Source: Metridium senile (taxonomy: Eukaryota > Cnidaria > Anthozoa > Actiniaria > Metridiidae). Taken from it: a DNA stretch of 64,000 nt. Below the pieces are notes generated by a model, which was given only the letters and a program-made list of their open reading frames with translations, was not told where the DNA came from and made no database searches. Positions 43,001 through 55,264 of the stretch are shown one piece after another. Numbering within the stretch: the first letter of the stretch is position 1; each line of letters starts with the position of its first letter. Location: positions 6,885,961-6,949,960 of the forward strand of contig OX459108.1 of NCBI GenBank assembly GCA_949775045.1. The letters are read 5' to 3'. Both the position numbers and the translations under genes were made by a program.

Positions 43001-45448
43001 GTACGAAGGGTTGATAAAAGTTATCCACTGCATAGGTTTTTTATAGCTAAGATTTTACCCGCTGGATAAGGATTTATTCGGTGGATAGCGCTATTCACCC
43101 TTTATACTACTAGCCTTTTTTTATTACTACGAAAGAAAAATGTGGACATTTTGATTGAATGATACATACAATTACCTGTTGTTTTCAATGGATAATCACT
43201 GCGAAATATTTATTGATTGATACATAATTTTATGCACTACTGTTGTTCGTTTTTACAGGTTCTGAGAAAAACGTCTGTATCGGCCATTCACAAATACCTC
43301 GCCACTAAAGATGTGATTCAGAGTATTCTTGGCAAGAACAGAGACTACCTGATCAACCAATTAAAGACCTACCAAGGACAAGTACATGACGTCCTGCCAG
43401 TACTGAAATCAACAACTGCAGGAGTCATTCTTGGTATCCTGTTTGGAGACAGTTGTGACAAACAAGATTTTGATAAAGTCCTGGCTATTTCAGACGGCTT
43501 CCGAGAGGCAGTTGGCAGAGGATTGGCAGTGGATGTCATGCCATGGCTGGAATATTTCCCAAATGCCAGCATTGATAAGTTGGTTGAGCTTATGGATGAT
43601 ACCAAAGAACTCATTAGTAGATTGTACTATGAAAACAGAGTCACCTATACAAAGGAAAAGATTCGCAACCTTGCAGACTCTTTGCTGGAAGGAATTGAGA
43701 AGCTAAAAGTTGAGAGAACCAACGAGAACCATCAAACCGATGGCAACTCTAACGTCCGCTATCAAGATCTTCCCACAGAAGATATCGATTCTATAATGAC
43801 GCTTACGGATCTTTTTGGAGCGGGTTTTGACACAAGCTCAATCACTCTGTACTTTGCCGTTGCATATTTGGCTGCATACCCCGAAGTACAAATCAAGATG
43901 CAACAAGAATTGGATCAAGTGATTGGCAGAGAGAGAAAACCTGAGGTGAACGACATCAAGGATCTTCATTACACTAAAGCCTTTTACTACGAACTGATGC
44001 GTATCACGTCTCTTGTTCCAACATCAGTCCCACACTCGACGACAGCTGACGTGAAGCTAGGTGGTTACTTTATACCTAAAGGTAATAATTGACGTATTAC
44101 TAGCTACGTTCTCAAGCAGAAGACCATTTGTTTACTTGAAATAACTAGAATATTAGAAAGTAATAGTAACGTGTGTGAAACTGTGTTGGAGCTCCACTAT
44201 TACTAGCTACATTCTCGGCTAATGCTTGATTAATTATAATTAATACAGCTTCTTTTTAAAATTCCTAAAGTTGGTGCTGTTATACTGTGCAATTGTCCTA
44301 TTTTACTATGACGTCACATCAAAACATTCTATTGTTCTAACGCTAAGGATCATGGTCGCCATTGGGGGACAGATTCATAACAACAATACAAGAATACACG
44401 ATAACATTTCATTTACAAGACGGATAGGAAAGAAATGACAACAAAATGCCATAAATATGAAAGTATAAACATAGACACATAACATACATAAAAATTAGAT
44501 AATTTGAAGCTCAATTTTCAAAAAGAAAAAAGATTTAGTTGAAATTACCATTGTTTTCGGCGATTCTATCCCCCACTAAAACACATCGTGACGTCATAAT
44601 GAAATGGGGCAATTCTTTCAACAGTTTGTCTCGCAATCCCGCTGTGGCAGTATTTGTAGGTTGGGGTAATACATTGTGCAATGGCGTGCAAGTTGCTGAG
44701 TACTTTGGCCATTATAACTGAGCTCTACATGTGTAACTCTTTTTTTTTTTTTTTTTTTTTTAAACAAATTGCGAGGCAGCCTCTGTTACGATGTGCAATT
44801 CTTCAGCAGCTTGTGTCACAACAGCATTGCGGGACACGAGCTGAGCGCCTTAAGGGAAGGACCATATTGATATTTGTTGGGTGTGAGTGGACTAAACTCC
44901 CCAAAGGATTTAGAGATTTAAGGATTTCGATCCTATATTAATAAAAAATATTGTACAACTTGAAATACGGCAAGGCAAATATCGAGTGAGCAGTAAAGAA
45001 ATATCTTGCAACAATTGTCGGGAAAAAAAATCATGCAAAATTAAAATTGTTCTCGCTATTGTTGGTTTGATTGCTATTTCCTGGATTTTTTTCATTTATT
45101 TATTGTTTTTTTTTTGCAGGTACTGTCATCTTTGTTAACTTGTGGTCGGTGCTTCGCAATCCTGAAATGTGGAAAGATCCCGAGATGTTCAAACCAAGCC
45201 GCTTCCTTGATGACAATGGTCACGTGGTTCATGCTAAGAATAATCCGAACTTTCTGCCCTTTGGAACAGGGCGACGAATGTGTCCTGGGATGAACCTAGC
45301 TGAAAGTGAAATCCCCTTCTTGTTGGCAAATCTTGTTCATCAGTTTGACTTCACAAACAAAAAGCTGCAAGAAAGCAAGGACATCAAAATAAGCATCGGT
45401 CTTACCTTGAAACCTGAAAACTTCTCTGTTTTGATTAAACAACGGTAA
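37029..45448 (+). CDS. Cytochrome P450, clan-2 (CYP2/CYP17-like), complete, 4 exons
   Basis: Haem-thiolate monooxygenase of the ER membrane; substrate unknown. Exons 37029-37179, 42472-42719, 43259-44081 and 45120-45448 join in phase (1, 0, 1) to 516 aa, a normal P450 length. Residues about 8-28 form an N-terminal hydrophobic anchor, followed by basic SYRR and the proline-rich hinge PPGPWGLP (41-48). The I-helix oxygen-binding motif AGFDTS is at about 320, the K-helix ExxR (ELMR) at about 377, a PERF-type FKPSRF follows, and the haem loop FGTGRRMCPG has its Cys at about 462. The start was chosen at 37029 because it directly precedes the anchor; an in-frame ATG 90 nt upstream would add a polar leader that would spoil it. 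The first intron is 5.3 kb and contains a minisatellite. The sequence resembles CYP2/17-type microsomal enzymes rather than mitochondrial or CYP4/CYP3 types, but subfamily cannot be fixed by eye. Confidence 0.95.
37385..38095 (+). repeat. About 35-bp minisatellite with TTTTTGCAG units
   Basis: Irregular tandem units of TTGATAGTTGGGGTTAG + TTTTTGCAGTAGTTGG in P450 intron 1, beginning about 200 nt after the donor at 37180. Most units carry TTTTTGCAG or TTTTTGCAGT. Confidence 0.9.
38100..42471. other. Remainder of P450 intron 1
   Basis: AT-rich, with no coding exon supported. Short open frames (for example 38569-38760 on the minus strand and 42013-42369 on the plus strand) have no recognisable motif. 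A block near 40309-40350 (TTTTTTACGGTGTTACAAATTTC..TATATTACCTA) recurs at about 52287-52322. Confidence 0.45.
42991..43105. mobile_element. MITE family J, right-truncated copy
   Basis: GGGGCCGGTTGTACGAAGGG, AAAAGTTATCCACTGCAT and CCGCTGGATAAGGA match the complete copy at 58822-58962. In P450 intron 2. Confidence 0.7.
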
Positions 45449-45647
45449 ACAATACTAACAAATCATAGTTTAGCCTGAAAATATCAAATGTCAATACTAT
45501 TCAGGTCATCACTGTAAATTACTTTTACTAGACATGTATTTCTTTATAGCGAGCGTATTAACATGTATTATGTAACGTGTATAGAATAATATTTATGATT
45601 TTTTTTTTCACAATGATATCATCAAGATAAATAATCCACAATCCACA

Positions 45648-45900
45648 GAAATGAAAAGAGCACCTCAACAGCTCTCGACGTCTCAGCTCTCAAAAGACAA
45701 CACGAGGGAAATGGCATTACATTTAAAATTCAATATTGTATAAGGGTTTGTATGGAAAATATGGCTTTGCTATCCAGAGCATATTTTCAATACAAATCCT
45801 TTTAAAATTTAATTTAATTTTTAATGTCATTTCTCCTATACTAAACATTATGAGCTAAAACTGTGCCTTATCACTCATTTGAGGTGCTCTTTTTATTTCT
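45648..45900. mobile_element. MITE-like element in the P450 3' flank
   Basis: AAAAGAGCACCTCAA (left) / TTGAGGTGCTCTTTTT (right), with inner arms GGAAATGGCATTACATTTAAA / TTTTTAATGTCATTTCTCC. It begins 200 nt after the P450 stop. Confidence 0.75.
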
Positions 45901-46216
45901 GCTGCTTGATTTAAAAGGGATAGGGTCACGTGACCTGTTGTTGCAAAAGGCCTATTGCATGTAGTCAGAGAAAAAGTTTGGATGTTAAGCCAAAAACATA
46001 TAGTCTCTAATTCTAATCGGTTCACACGTAGCTCACTTATAAAACTGCTTCAGGTCAACTCACCTTTACGTCTGTATAGAGATGTAAACATTTAAAATAA
46101 TTTAGATCACAGTATAAAGGAACATTTTACTCTTAATCCTTCAAAGCTTCATGATGGAATTTTTGCATTTTCAGAGCAATTTCAAATCCGTAATTTCTTC
46201 TAATGTAAACACTGCA

Positions 46217-46393
46217 GTTTTCGACTTTCTGCGAACTCAGACATTCCAGCAGCTAGTTGTGAAATACGCATTTCGCTACCGTCAATCAAGGATTTAAAAG
46301 GTACCGTCGACTAATTAATTTTGATTGACGGCAGCTAAAAACGTGTTTCACAACAAGCCGTTGAAATGTCCGAGTTCGCAGAAAGTCGAAAAG
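46217..46393. mobile_element. MITE (TTTCGACTTTCTGCGAACTC ends)
   Basis: Ends TTTTCGACTTTCTGCGAACTC and GAGTTCGCAGAAAGTCGAAAA; inner GACATTCCAGCAG / ..TTGAAATGTC and TGACGGCAGC pairs. A related half-copy is at 32385-32500. Confidence 0.85.
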
Positions 46394-47224
46394 CGCAATA
46401 GCAATATTATTGCAGTTTTAGCTTCTGTGTTTTATGATTTGGAACCCGATAGCTAACAATATTTTCCGTTCGCCAAAAGTGGTCCATAGTCTGTGTAGCT
46501 CGCTCTAGAGGGAGTTTGAGGGGTGAAGTAGCGAGGGGAGATTGACAGAAAATTCTCCCTTCTCCTTCCCCTCCCCCTCCCCCTAGAGCCATCTACGCGG
46601 GCTTTGTGTAACACGTTTGTCCTATAGATCAAATCAGTCTTTCCTCGATGCAGGATGGATCGTTGCACCAGAGAATATTTCAATGAAACTTATAGCACAA
46701 AAAGACGAAATCAATACTATATGGTGTATTGATTCTGTAAAATCACAAATAAAGTTTTTCTTACGAATTATGATGTTGTCATTTATTCATTCATTCAACC
46801 ATCTATCTTTATTCTTTCTTTCAATGATCCATTTTCTTTTTCTTTCATTGTTTTTATCACCCAATCATTATACAATACAATATTTTTATACAATATTTGT
46901 TTATTTTCTCATATATATCAATTTTACAATTTATAGAAAAATATCAAGTAACAATTATGGTAACAAAAATATTTACAATTTATAATTCATTACTTAAATA
47001 ATTAAATGAGACAGAGGACTAAGTGAACATGACTGTTATCGAGTTAGCCCCCAGCCTTTCTTAGTTTAGATAAATAACAGCATGCGCAGGTGAAAGAAAT
47101 AAACACATATTAGCACGCATACACACATATACAGCTACGATAAACAACATTTAATTGTATATATAAGGTTTAAGTAAACTTTATATACGTATATAATCTC
47201 GTCGTGAGAAGAAGGTTTACGATT

Positions 47225-47910
47225 AAAAAAAAAAAAATTACTTTTGCAGGTTTTGTTGCGATAACAGAAAATCTTTCAACTTCTTATTAAAGGAAGAGGT
47301 TGATTTTAAGGACTAGGTAGTCTGGAATATCTTTCCCCATGTCAATACCCACAAATGTCATTGCTTGTTTTTCTGTATTCGTTCTTACTTTTGGTTTGTA
47401 AAGATTTAGTTTTGAGGAGTACCTGGTATTATAATTATGGACTTTGCTTGCATATTTGAAGTAATTATCAAATATGTTTTGTAGCTTACCAATGTGCCAC
47501 AGGTGCATGAATTTAAGAACATGAAGTCTGAATATATTATGTACCGAGAGAATATTCAATAGATTTTAGTATGGTTTAGCACTCTGTGTTTCTTTTCCAT
47601 ATGACGTGGCAAAGAAGATTAGCCTTACTGCTGCGTGATTTTGTTTGACTTGTAATTTATGTAATCGTCCCCTCGTTGAACTTCCCTATGCTGTTATTGC
47701 ATAAGGTTAAAATATATTTCTTTATAGATAGATAGTGTCTCAGTTTGCAAATAATTCCTATGCTTCTCGAAATTTGTGAGCATATGTATGAAATGTGATA
47801 TGACCAGGACAAGGAGTCATCCAGTATAACACCTAAATATTTGAGATGATCTTTTCTCTCTAAAGGATGGATTGTTCCATCTCCACTTTTTAATTTAATG
47901 TTTTTTTTTC
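47225..47910 (-). pseudogene. Degenerate LINE, C-terminal RT region
   Basis: Minus strand reads YLGVILDDSLSWSYHI then RSIGIICKLRHYL (about 47705-47850), and further on HNYNTRYSSKLNLYKPKVRTN and FVGIDMGKDIPDYL (47310-47440), the standard order of the RT C-terminal domain in non-LTR elements. Frames are interrupted between these blocks; the 5' part is missing. Confidence 0.8.
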
Positions 47911-48910
47911 ATTCCATCATTCATTCATTCATTCATTCATCCTATTTTTAATCCAAATGTTATGCAAATGTTTTTTTAAGTTGTCTTAGCTTCTCAATAA
48001 GCATATCTCAATCAAGCGCGCACGTTAGAAGTTCAAACAGACATACTCGCTCGCGCATTCCCGCGAACAAAAAGAATATATGGAATGATTGGAATATACC
48101 TGTGCTTACAGGTAAATAAATACCCACGCAAACAACTGAATTAGACAGGCAGATATCTATTATATGAAATTATCATATATAAATATAATGAGCCTGCCCA
48201 AACCTAACTATTGCATGAAATTATAGTATATCAAAGATATTGTGGTAAGCTTCTAAGCTTGCCCCAGCCTAATACCAGAAAGCAACTGAATCAGACAGGC
48301 AGATGACTAATCAATTATTATATTTATGAATCTACAACACTTTGATTTAGAACCAATATCTCTTATTGGGTAGAATCACATTGTTTGCCATTATAATTGC
48401 CCATAAGCCATTATAATAAACCAAATTGGCCGTCATGCAATGAGCATTCCCAGTGATTTTTGCGCTGAACAGTTGGCGGCAAGAACTGTCCGTCTTCCCA
48501 CCATACCCGGGCACCATAACTCTTGTCTATTTACTCAAATGCTCAAAGAATCATTATTCTTTGAATCGACTTGTAACTACATATAGTTCCAGTTTGGATC
48601 CAATAACCCTTAGAAGACAGCCAAACACGTCTTCAGTGATTGAATGATCCATTGATCGGCTAGCTGAGTGACTGATTATTCATGAAGGACTAAATGTGCA
48701 TTTGCTTGACTGATTAAATATTGAATGTGCCTAAGATGTGACAGATTTTTAAGATAACACCTTATACTTTGAGAGATGTGATATTTTGATCAGCACAAAA
48801 ACGTACTTCAATGAATATAAGTATAGATTAACTCTACCATTTTAACAGGTTATGAGCAATAATTACACATACAAACAAAACCCTTATATAGTTTTAGTGT
48901 TTTTAGTGTT
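47910..48910. other. Spacer upstream of the GPCR
   Basis: AT-rich with a short CATT repeat at about 47917-47940. No gene or repeat family recognised. Confidence 0.5.
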
Positions 48911-48913
48911 TCA

Positions 48914-48920
48914 TATAAAA
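48914..48920 (+). promoter_or_regulatory. Candidate TATA box of the GPCR gene
   Basis: TATAAAA followed by GAG, 125 nt upstream of the ATG at 49039. Consensus and spacing only. Confidence 0.3.
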
Positions 48921-49038
48921 GAGACTCATGAAATGTCTGATTTCTTTCCGCTCTGGCAGTTTGACTATAAACAATACCGAGAGTTGAAACTCATATAATT
49001 AGATTTCCTAGCAAATGTTAATTAGTTATTAGTCCAGA

Positions 49039-50097
49039 ATGGCTGAAACAAGAGAAGTGGCTCTCAGTATCTCATGTTTAGTTATCGCTCTGATATCCAT
49101 CGTGGGAAACAGCTTAGTATGCTATGTTATTCTTCGCGTAAAATCGATGAAAACCTCAATGAATTATTTACTCTTGAATCTCGCTGTAGTAGACGCTATC
49201 ACCACCATCATTGCGATTTGTAAGACCATCTTGGATGACAGCTCCGGTCTGTTTGGAACTGCAGTGGCTCTAGAACAGCTCTACAACCGTACTGCCATAG
49301 CAGGTGAAGTGATCTGTAAAGTGAAGGTTTCCTTCTGGGGTAGTGCGTCTATTTCGCCTTTGCTTCTTGTTATTATCGCCTACGAACGCTACAAAGCGAT
49401 TGTCCATCCTCTATCAAGGGTTGATAGCGGAATTACCAAGGAAAGACTTAAATGGATTCTTCCTTTTTCGTGGCTATGGGGCATAGGTTTTCTAACTCAC
49501 GATTTTATCTTGACTAAGTACTCGACTGAAGAAGGCTTATGTTATTTAAAAAAATATCCAGGCTTTCATTACAGAGCGTTCCTTATATCATACGTGACAC
49601 TTCAATTTGTAATCCCTGCCATTACGATTTTAGTGCTCTACTCTCGAGTTATTCATGCTATAAGAAAAGCCCCAGTAACTGCTGGTCTACAGGCTGAAGT
49701 TCAGAGGGCTAGAAACAGAGGGAAAAAGAGGGTAATATTAGTTGTAATAATCGTCACACTAACGTTTTTCATATTCTGTGGAGTTCCCAACATTATGTAT
49801 GTCTTGGATGAATTCTTCGTATTGTCATACTGGCTGACATTCGGAGATTTCGCGACTTTAGCGATCACTTTTAATTCAGCTGCAAACCCCATTATCTATT
49901 TCATATTTATCAAATCATTTCAAGGCGCACTTAAAAGTATTTGCAAACCTGCATTAACGAGAGATAACGGATTCATTGAAACGCCGTTAACAACTTATGG
50001 AGGTGGAATGGAATTGAAACAAATGAAATCGAATGGGATGGTGAATGAGAGAACAGAGAAGCCACAACTTTTGTCGTTTGATAAGAAGACAGATTAG
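49039..50097 (+). CDS. Class A (rhodopsin-like) GPCR, intronless
   Basis: Plasma-membrane receptor of 352 aa with seven hydrophobic segments (about 8-32, 42-63, 95-116, 137-157, 182-203, 232-255, 266-290). Conserved positions: GN in TM1 (23-24), NLAVVD in TM2 (47-52), Cys93 at the top of TM3 and Cys168 in loop 2 for the usual disulfide, ERY instead of DRY (116-118) with the following IVHP, FCGVP in TM6 (246-250) and NPIIY in TM7 (283-287). The N terminus before TM1 is very short (about 8 residues) with no glycosylation site; loop 1 carries NRT (83-85). There are no introns, as in many cnidarian class A receptors. Peptide-receptor-like by overall pattern, but there is no retinal-binding Lys at the usual TM7 place, so not an opsin. 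Ligand unknown. Confidence 0.9.
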   Translation: MAETREVALSISCLVIALISIVGNSLVCYVILRVKSMKTSMNYLLLNLAVVDAITTIIAICKTILDDSSGLFGTAVALEQLYNRTAIAGEVICKVKVSFWGSASISPLLLVIIAYERYKAIVHPLSRVDSGITKERLKWILPFSWLWGIGFLTHDFILTKYSTEEGLCYLKKYPGFHYRAFLISYVTLQFVIPAITILVLYSRVIHAIRKAPVTAGLQAEVQRARNRGKKRVILVVIIVTLTFFIFCGVPNIMYVLDEFFVLSYWLTFGDFATLAITFNSAANPIIYFIFIKSFQGALKSICKPALTRDNGFIETPLTTYGGGMELKQMKSNGMVNERTEKPQLLSFDKKTD

Positions 50098-50238
50098 ACG
50101 CCTTTTTTATATCAACATAAGTTAAATTGTTTACACTGTCTACGCAAATCCTTCGTCGGAGCACAAATGAATTGCAACTTAAAAAATATCGAGAAAAAAA
50201 AAACCTTCAAAAAAAAACTATCGAGCACAATATCAACA

Positions 50239-50244
50239 AATAAA
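50239..50244 (+). terminator. Candidate polyadenylation signal of the GPCR gene
   Basis: AATAAA 142 nt after the GPCR stop codon in AT-rich sequence; the first canonical hexamer downstream. Confidence 0.4.
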
Positions 50245-50329
50245 TGAAAGAAATATGATGCAAAGTGGAAAGAAACATCCTACACACTCGAGGGAAAAAT
50301 ATCCTGAACCAAAAGCAATGCCCGACGAA

Positions 50330-50745
50330 ATTGAATGGTCCTTATACACTGTATACATCATAAAGAGTGTTACGGACTTTACGGACGTTCATTTTACGTT
50401 GGAGTTTTTCCCCCATGGATTGGAGTAAAAGCGGAATTTATACATATGCACCGTATTCTAAAAGAGAGGGTTACTTACTGACGTTTTGGAATGTAAATCC
50501 TTCGTCAGAGTAAAAATGGTAACTTATACGACACCGTATAAAAGAGAGTGCATTTTTTTAAAAAGGTGGCTACTTACGACACCGTATAAAAGAATGTTAC
50601 TTACTAACGTTTAGGACGTTAATCCTTCTTCAGAGTAAAAATGGCAACTTACTACACCGTTTAAAAGAGAGTGTTACTTGCTAACATTTATAAAAATTTA
50701 CTGAACTCCCAGACTTTAGTGCTAAATTAGTACTCTCTTTTATAA
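50330..50745. repeat. Degenerate tandem repeat of about 80-115 bp
   Basis: Four to five units of ACCGTATAAAAGAGAG..GTTACTTACTGACGTTT..AATCCTTCGTCAGAGTAAAAATGG. The first partial unit begins near 50145. Confidence 0.75.
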
Positions 50746-51639
50746 GGTGAACAGTTATAATTAGTTAAACTGTTTACTCACTATTCCACGAAGGATTTAT
50801 TATATCTAAAATATGTCAGCCCATTCTACAATTATCTGATGAAAAAACACATTTTTATTTCATCAAAAGACACATATAAATGTACATATAAATGTATAGC
50901 TCGGACGTAATACTGAATATATCGCACAATCTTGTAAACTACATGAACTGATTGGTTTAAAACATGTATATATCATAGGAAAAAAAGAGTTAGCACACCA
51001 TGATATAGATTGAGATCGAATTGTGCTGTTTTCACTGGCAAATCGAAATTTTCTTTTTAATAGATGGCATTCATTTATAAATGATAATCTATTGAAAATT
51101 GCTATAATAAACCTTTTTGTAAATAAGTTAGTATGTAAATTTGATACAACTGCGCCAAAACATTTAGAAATACTCCAGCAGTTGAATTACTTGCAGCTGG
51201 ACAAATGATTCAAATAGACCCGCTATCCTTTATTTACCATAATTTAAATAAAAAATATATATATATATGTCAACACTATCAATAACATACATTTGTACTG
51301 TTTTTTTTTTTTTTTACTAAGGAACCAAAAAAACTAATTACAAGCGAAGTAATTTTGCAACGTTTACAGTCGACCACGGAAAATAACTTCTCTGTCTTGT
51401 CTCCAAGAGTAAAGTCTCCATGACTTCATCATCAGGAATATATGAGCAAAAATATATTCCTGCTGATGAAAACATAGAGACTTCGATACATTGTAAAATT
51501 ATTTCGCTTGTATTTGTTTTAAATTGTATAACTAGAAGTATTTTTGTTTGAAACAAAAAATCTAAATTAACAAAACTAGGTTGTACGCCAGCAATTTTGT
51601 TGCGCAATAAGAGCAGCGATTGTGCATGTATCTATTTAG

Positions 51640-51905
51640 AGCTTCTTAGCTCCAACTATCCAGGATTCCTCACATAAATTCAGCTTCTATCATCTCCGGC
51701 ATTGCTAGAATCAGGAAATGTATCTCCCTCATGATCAAGACAACTGAAACTTCAAAACTTGATAATTGTAATTCTGTACTCTTTGGACTCCCTAAGCATC
51801 CCATCGATAAACATCAAGCTGTTCAAAATCCGTCTGTGCGTCTCGTCACTGTATTTCGAAAACATGATTGTTGCTATCCTCAAAGTCATATAATTTCAAG
51901 TCATC
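51640..51905 (+). pseudogene. LINE RT fragment
   Basis: Reads LDNCNSVLFGLPKHPIDKHQ then VQNPSVRLVT (about 51755-51850), matching the family block SRLDYCNSLLYGLP..VQNSAARLVT. Upstream codons (SIISGIARIRK-like) also fit. Short and frame-broken. Confidence 0.75.
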
Positions 51906-52496
51906 TCAAGTTAAAAATCTAGATAAAAAACCCGCAAAATTGTTACTAATCAAAAACCGTTACTTTATCGTTTAGTCGCTATGGTAACTCCGACACATAA
52001 TTAGAAATTTTTTATGAAGCAACTGGGTAAATATTAAAGCTGTGGGTTTTTACGCATATGACTCTAGGAAGCCTCCTTAACGGTTATCGTCGATGAGCCT
52101 CAGACCCGATAGTGTGTAATATATTCTTTCAATAATCTATACTGTTAACAAACAGGCGGTCCAGTGTACATCAAAAAAATTGGAGAACTTAACAAACTGC
52201 TATATAAAGGCGCACATTCCTGCCAAGCAATTTACAATCACATAAGTAACGGACTGCTATATACAATAGTAAAGTTAAGTCAACATTTTTTACGGTGTTA
52301 CAAATTTCCTTATATTACCTATCATTTATATCAAACACCGACGCAGCCTATACTAGTTTACTCGCTAGTTTCAATTGCTATATACAATCATTAGCGTGGG
52401 TAGTATGAAATGACTCAGAGACCAGGGGGTCGTAGCAACAGACTCCCTGTACAACACTGTGGTCTTTGAATGACTGTAAGCGACTTTGAGTATTTG

Positions 52497-52902
52497 TATA
52501 CAGTGATTTGAAAAAAACGTTTTCGCCGACCGGCTTCGCGACTAGACATAAAAGGAGTATGGGTAGAAATCACTGAACCAGTTAGCATATATTATCAACA
52601 TCTTGAGCTCTCAGTGCCTTGTTTCTATTAGATTTACGATGGCAATTAATTTGGACGACACAAATCCTCTGCATGAAAACTGAAGAAGTAGCTATTTACT
52701 TTCGATATTTACTTGTCGATATCTCCATGCTCTATACAACGGTTTATTTCTTTGCACACATTCATGCATGTACTCGCCATATTTCAGCATATTCTTTAGC
52801 AATTGCTAAAAATCTATTGCTTCAGTGATTTTTAGCCATACTCCCGCTTGGGCTAGTCGCGTAGTCGGTCAGCGACAATGTTTTTTCAAATGACTGTATA
52901 AT
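52497..52902. mobile_element. MITE family E, copy 2
   Basis: TATACAGTGATTTGAAAAAAACG and TTTTTTCAAATGACTGTATA ends; inner CGACTAGACATAAAAGGAGTA, CATCTTGAGCTCTCAGTGCC and CTCTGCATGAAAAC (complementary or similar to 4030-4572). Confidence 0.75.
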
Positions 52903-52910
52903 AGTCCCTA

Positions 52911-53080
52911 CACAGTTCCCTGCGCCATCTAGAAAGGTAGCCGGGCCTATGCATCGAAGCGAGACGAACGTTGAGCTTGCAATGATAGAGACACGTGAAC
53001 AATTGTCCCGCAAGGTGTTAAATTGTCTCTATCATGTGTATCGCAAGCTCAACGTTCGTCGCGTTTCGATGCAAAAGTAG
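52911..53080. mobile_element. MITE family A, copy 3
   Basis: CACAGTTCCCTGCGCCATCT start; arms CGAGACGAACGTTGAGCTTGC / GCAAGCTCAACGTTCGTCGCG. The last 30 nt of the right end are lost. Confidence 0.8.
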
Positions 53081-53089
53081 AAGAAATAT

Positions 53090-54013
53090 TGGGGATATAA
53101 TATCAGTTTGTTTACAGTTGTTTTCATATAAGGCTCTGTCTGCACTAGTATTTCCCGCAGATGTTTTTTGTGTTGCAATGTTTTAAAACGACACTGAAAA
53201 CGGCTGCAGGTGAAACGATAGCCACCCTAATGCGATGTTAAAAACTTCTGCTTGCAGTTTTTTGAAAACATTTGAGTCCACACTAGCGACTTCACAACGT
53301 TTTTGACCGTCTACACTGATCTATTTTCGTCGACATACGCGTCCGTTTTGGATGACTTGTGTTTTCAAATAAGAGCTTTCAGCCTATCACACTTGCGTGT
53401 TTCAAATTTCTAAACGTTTTTGTCTATGGCTTCAACAATTCACATCCGCGCGCCAATCAACGTTCGTTATGTTTTTTACCAGGATTTCTTTCTTAATTAG
53501 CGCAAAAGGGTTAACCGTTTTTAAGTATCCATCAGCTCTTGGTCTATCACAATCGCACTGGCTACGCTACCGGGGACTATTAGTGATAGTCCGTGTTTGA
53601 GAAAAGCGCCGGTTATATTGGTATTTATGGTTTTAGCCTATCGGATAGTTCCATGACCCGGAGACAGAAAAACAACAATAAATCAATCTCACTTATTTCT
53701 CTATTTTTACTTGACAGTATATGCAAAATGAATCTACTTCACGTTCAATGTGCTCGAAATACGTTCAAATGTAAAGAAGTTAATACAAGGAGACATTTTA
53801 TTCATGCTCATTTATTTGCCTTAGTTTAATTCTACACAATTCTATAAGTATTCTCAAGGCCCAGTTTTAAATAATACGTCATATCCAGCGAAAACATCTG
53901 CAAAAATAAAGGTCATTCAGTATCACATGCTATCAAACAAGCCATTGTGTAGAGTCTTTTAAAAATTAAGCTAATGACATCATAGTATCTGTAAGTGTAT
54001 TAATAAAATGTTT
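53090..54013. other. Unassigned sequence
   Basis: Slightly GC-richer stretch (to about 53600) with short open frames on the plus strand at 53397-53829. Its beginning and end both contain GTTTTCAAATAAGAGC / AAAACATCTGCA-like fragments suggestive of an old repeat, but I could not define ends. Confidence 0.35.
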
Positions 54014-54170
54014 AGAGCGGTTTTCGCACAAGTGGGAAACTGACCGTACCGTACCGTAGCCGTAACCGTACCGTAAGTTCTATAAAAACATTCGAAAATT
54101 CTACAGTAACAGTACCGTAACTGTGCGGTAAATATTACGTCCAGTTTCCCACTCATACGAAAACCGCTCT
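54014..54170. mobile_element. MITE with ACCGTA repeats
   Basis: AGAGCGGTTTTCGCACAAGTGGGAAACTG (left) pairs with CAGTTTCCCACTCATACGAAAACCGCTCT (right). The interior is made of CCGTACCGTA units on one side and ACAGTACCGTAACTGT on the other. Confidence 0.9.
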
Positions 54171-55264
54171 ATATGCATGTCCATAGTATTGAATACTCCA
54201 ATTAGCAAACAATTGAAGTTTACTTGTTTGCTAATTAATCAAAGAGCAGCAATAACACCCTAGGTATTTCTATTCTTTGTTGATCAGCTTGCATTCCCTT
54301 CCTTACATGCACGGACTGTATTACATACAAAAGAATATATCACACGCTATCGAGGCTAAGACTGTGCAATGAAGAACTCGAAACTGGAGTATTGATCAAC
54401 CGGTTTAGCTCAATTCACAAGTGATATTATTGTACGCATATACTGTCTCTATACATTTCTCTATATATTTCACTGACCAAGTGAACGGTGGATGACGAAC
54501 GGCGATTTCATGTTGCATAGACAATATATCCTTTTTTCCCTGGATTGCTAAGCACAGTTTCGTTAATTTTAAGCTTTTCCTTACTATATGGTGCTGACAC
54601 TGTGCAGTACATTCCTTTTCGGATACAAACGATGCATGAATCATCAAAAACAAAGACCCACAGTTCCCTTCGGTCGTGTCATCACTGCTCACCACTCACA
54701 GTTTCATCCGTCAACCCTTTATGAAATAAGGCATATAATAACAGAGCTCGGCTACTATGTTGTGTCTAATTTGTTATCAGAATTTTGAAGTCTTCTTGCG
54801 CAGCCGTTTTTACTATCGATCCCATCTCCCTACACAAAGACTGATCTATAAAATCTGAACTATAAAAGTAACTTATAACGAACAATAGATCTGATTATTT
54901 CCTTACCTTGTATTATATTATTTATTCAAAACACTTCAAGCAGCTCTAGGTTCGCTGAAACAAAAACATATGTATAAGTTTATTTAAATAATTTTTAATT
55001 TGTTAAAACCATGGATCTATTCCAGTCTTGTTTTTTTTCCATTCTTTTTAAGCAATTTAGCGTAATATCAAAAAAGAGGATCAGTATTTATAAAGTATAA
55101 ATCCCTTCTTGGATAGAAAATAATCGATTTTTTTACTCAATAAAACACATTCTGCAAACTCTTCAAATGGATTAAGCAATTCAAATGTTAAAATAAAATA
55201 AAATAAAATATCAAAAAAATTCAATAATGAGCCTCTTATCATATGCAGGATGCTCTCTCATAAA

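Noticed and set aside
44271..44625. Possible inverted-repeat element in P450 intron 3 (GACGTCA-containing arms)
   Set aside because: Arms match only partly (TATGACGTCAC / GTGACGTCATA plus scattered bases); too weak to define ends.
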